DNA from: an uncultured Brevundimonas sp.
Lineage (GTDB): Bacteria > Pseudomonadota > Alphaproteobacteria > Caulobacterales > Caulobacteraceae
NCBI RefSeq assembly: GCF_937863155.1
Contig: NZ_CALMFB010000070.1
Location: 62,001 to 126,000, forward strand
DNA: 64,000 bases
Reading direction: 5' to 3'
Shown here: positions 62,316-64,000 of the stretch, one piece after another
Position numbering within the stretch: position 1 is the first letter of the stretch
How the letters are laid out: each line of letters begins with the position of its first letter
Position numbers and translations under genes: made by a program
The notes under the pieces: generated by a model
What the model was told of the DNA's origin: nothing
Database searches by the model: none
Seen by the model: only the letters and a program-made list of their open reading frames with translations

Positions 62316-62585
62316 TCAGCGTTTGGCCGCGACCTCGGGCATCAGGCCATCGACGATGAAACGCATACCGCTGGAATCATGGGCCATGGAGCGCAGAAAG
62401 GCCAGGGTGTTGCCGGCCTGTTCGGCGAAGGTGACGCTGCAGCTGGGCGTGAAGGTGACGTTCTGGAAATTCGGAGCCTGGCCGCCCGAATAGTGCAGGG
62501 CGGCGTTCTCGAACACCACATTGACGTAGGTGTTGCCATCCAGATCGACGCGGCCGGCGACAGTCTGATCCTTGATCTCGGCCAT
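62316..62585 (-). CDS. small conserved-looking protein of unknown function
   Basis: An 89-residue protein. AEIKDQTVAGRVDLDGNTYV opens a beta-rich segment (VVFENAALHYSGGQAPNFQN, TFTPSCSVTFAEQAGN) reminiscent of a short pentapeptide or beta-helix piece, then a helical tail (TLAFLRSMAHDSS). No signal peptide is present. The ATG at 62585 has GGAG eight bases upstream. It precedes gspE by 26 bases on the same strand and may be the operon's first gene. Function unknown. Confidence 0.75.
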   Translation of the reverse strand: MAEIKDQTVAGRVDLDGNTYVNVVFENAALHYSGGQAPNFQNVTFTPSCSVTFAEQAGNTLAFLRSMAHDSSGMRFIVDGLMPEVAAKR

Positions 62586-62708
62586 GGGCCAACTCCGTGA
62601 AGGTGAAGGGTTCTGTCCCCTTCCCTGCGCCAGAACGGGCGAGGCCGCAACCATGGGCGCGTTTGGAGCATGCCGACAGGCGACCTGCAGTCGGGTCCAG
62701 ACGACAGG

Positions 62709-62742
62709 CAAAGAAAAAGGGGAGGGCCGAAGCCCTCCCCTT
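62709..62742 (-). terminator. intrinsic terminator of large surface-protein gene
   Basis: On the minus strand an 11-bp stem (62732-62742 with 62717-62727) and a TTCG loop are followed by TTTTTCTTTG. It ends transcription of the gene at the right edge. Confidence 0.92.
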
Positions 62743-62773
62743 CCGAGACGATCCGAAGACCGTATCGTTTTTC

Positions 62774-64000
62774 TTACGGCACGTAGACGATGCCGGCGCC
62801 GGTGCCGACCGATTGGTCGTTGGCGACGGTGCCGCTTTCGAACTCGGTGACCGAGCCGTTGGCCAGGGTGGCGTAACGACGGGCCGTGATCTGCTCCGGA
62901 CGGGCTTCGATCGAGATCTGCACGTCGCCGCGGCCGAAGTCACCCAGTTCGGTGGTCAGCAGGGCGGTGTTGATCACGCGCTCGCCGTTGGCGGCGATGC
63001 TCGGGAACAGTTGCTTCGGCGCCGTCAGGGCGACGTAGCTGCCACCTTGCAGGGTCGGCTGGTTGTTCAGAACTTGGCCATAGACGGCGCCCGTGGTCGA
63101 AGCGCTGACGTTGCCCAGACGGATCAGGTTGGTCGAACCGTTGGCGTTCTGGATGGCGGTCGAGTTCATCCACGGGAAGATGATGTTGGTGCCATCACGC
63201 TCGATCGGCTCCAGGGCGCGGTTGGCCGCGGTTTCCTGGTTGTACTTCGTCGCATCCAGTTCGTAGGCGACAGCGATTTCGTAGGCCGAGGCCGGGATCG
63301 CAGCCGTACCCGTCTTGGTGACGGTGAACTCGTTGGCGGCGGTCAGGGTCAGACCACCCTTCACTTCCACGACGCCCGCCTGGATGTTGGCGTGGGTCGA
63401 GGTCGTGCGGCCGGTGTTGTAGGCGCTGGCCACACCACCGAAGGCGGTGTTCAGGGTCGAGAAGTTGCCGGTGACGACAGCATCGACGTCCAGGACGTCG
63501 GTGGCGGCGACCACGGCGTTGGTGCGCAGCAGGCCGTACTTGGCGGTTTCATCGACGATCAGAGCGGCCGTACCCAGGACGCCGACAGTGCCGGTTTCCG
63601 GAGCAGCGGTGTGGAAGCCCGCGGCGGTCTTGAAGGTGGTGTAGACCGGGGTCACGTCCAGGGTGGCGACGGTGTTGCCGTAGGCGCCGGTGCCCAGGGT
63701 GCGCGGAGCGACGATCGAGGCATCGACGGTCCAGGCGAAGGCGTCCGGACGGCTGATGATGACCTTGGTGCCCGAGAAACCGTTGTCGATCGGGGTCAGA
63801 GCGCCGTCGGTCACCAGGTTGGTGCGGACGCTGACGTCGCCGGCGCCGGTGACGCGGATCGGCAGATCCATGTTGAAGCTGGCGCAGTTGGCGGCCGAGT
63901 TCGACACGATGAACACAGCCGTCTTGGCCGTCGGGGTGGTCGACGGAGCGGCGGTGAAGGTGGTGCAGCCGGCGCCCGGCAGCACGTTGGCGGCCGTCGG
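62774..64000 (-). CDS. large secreted or surface structural protein, C-terminal part
   Basis: The frame stays open to the window edge, so only the last 408 residues are visible. Its sequence is rich in Thr, Ala, Val, Asn and Gly and low in charge, with repeating strand-turn patterns (KVIISRPDAFAWTVDASIVA, GGLTLTAANEFTVTKTG, NLIRLGNVSASTTGAVYGQV, GDFGRGDVQISIEARPEQIT). There are very few cysteines. This is typical of exported beta-rich cell-surface or S-layer-like proteins. No family was named with confidence. Its place beside the T2SS genes hints that it may be a substrate (inference). A strong terminator follows. Confidence 0.75.
   Translation of the reverse strand, partial: PTAANVLPGAGCTTFTAAPSTTPTAKTAVFIVSNSAANCASFNMDLPIRVTGAGDVSVRTNLVTDGALTPIDNGFSGTKVIISRPDAFAWTVDASIVAPRTLGTGAYGNTVATLDVTPVYTTFKTAAGFHTAAPETGTVGVLGTAALIVDETAKYGLLRTNAVVAATDVLDVDAVVTGNFSTLNTAFGGVASAYNTGRTTSTHANIQAGVVEVKGGLTLTAANEFTVTKTGTAAIPASAYEIAVAYELDATKYNQETAANRALEPIERDGTNIIFPWMNSTAIQNANGSTNLIRLGNVSASTTGAVYGQVLNNQPTLQGGSYVALTAPKQLFPSIAANGERVINTALLTTELGDFGRGDVQISIEARPEQITARRYATLANGSVTEFESGTVANDQSVGTGAGIVYVP

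Noticed and set aside
62774-64000. S-layer RsaA-type protein
   Set aside because: No glycine/aspartate calcium-binding repeats or C-terminal type I secretion signal are visible.

Overview
The window is a high-GC chromosomal segment from an alphaproteobacterium. The gene content points to the Caulobacteraceae, most likely Brevundimonas or a close relative, but no rRNA or other marker is present to prove it. Supporting traits are small tightly overlapping operons, several GTG/TTG starts, a GGAAC-N17-CGTT promoter of the alphaproteobacterial EcfG type, a plant-type glutamate-cysteine ligase, a nonulosonic acid locus, and TonB-receptor and OmpA-rich surface genes. I see no tRNA, rRNA, CRISPR array, insertion sequence or phage gene.

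Layout. 1-12.4 kb: mixed housekeeping genes (DUF3298, PfpI-like, desaturase plus methyltransferase, an XRE regulator with a membrane partner and matching operator-like repeats, an alpha/beta hydrolase, an OmpA lipoprotein, lepA) followed by a two-gene RND efflux system that ends at a clear terminator. 12.6-18.9 kb: a TonB-dependent receptor, nhaA, selO and a DoxX-like gene behind a 12-bp perfect palindrome. 18.9-24.1 kb: a MerR (LiuR-like) regulator with two acyl-CoA dehydrogenases and a low-GC orphan gene between them, then yefM-yoeB overlapping rsmE, which carries a palindromic repeat in frame. 24.1-32.5 kb: gshA, DUF1295, DUF72, a cupin, an alcohol dehydrogenase, phbB, a 2OG-Fe(II) oxygenase and a stress-promoter OmpA lipoprotein. 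32.5-38.2 kb: ugd, cysD-cysNC (sulfate activation to PAPS), an intergenic inverted repeat and a polyproline OmpA porin-like protein.

38.4-48.9 kb is a surface polysaccharide locus. It holds legionaminic-type nonulosonic acid genes (neuB/legI, neuC/legG, neuA/legF, legB, ptmE), a kpsM-kpsE-kpsT capsule exporter with an unknown gene fused to its operon by a 4-base overlap, and rmlC-rmlB. 48.9-62.3 kb holds a SleB-type wall hydrolase and an almost complete type II secretion system split into four head-to-head or tail-to-tail units: gspJKL (+), gspHG (-), gspM-C-D (+), and gspE-sulfotransferase-glycosyltransferase-gspF-gspI (-). In the last unit every junction overlaps by 1-4 bases, so a GT2 glycosyltransferase and a PAPS-type sulfotransferase are apparently translated together with the secretion ATPase and platform protein. 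This is the most unusual arrangement in the window. The window ends inside a large, apparently secreted protein gene next to the secretion locus.

How the genes may work together (inference): the PAPS made by CysD/CysNC could feed the T2SS-linked sulfotransferase, and the nonulosonic acid and Kps genes build and export an acidic glycan. The T2SS, the large end-of-window protein and the OmpA proteins make this a cell-surface-dominated region.
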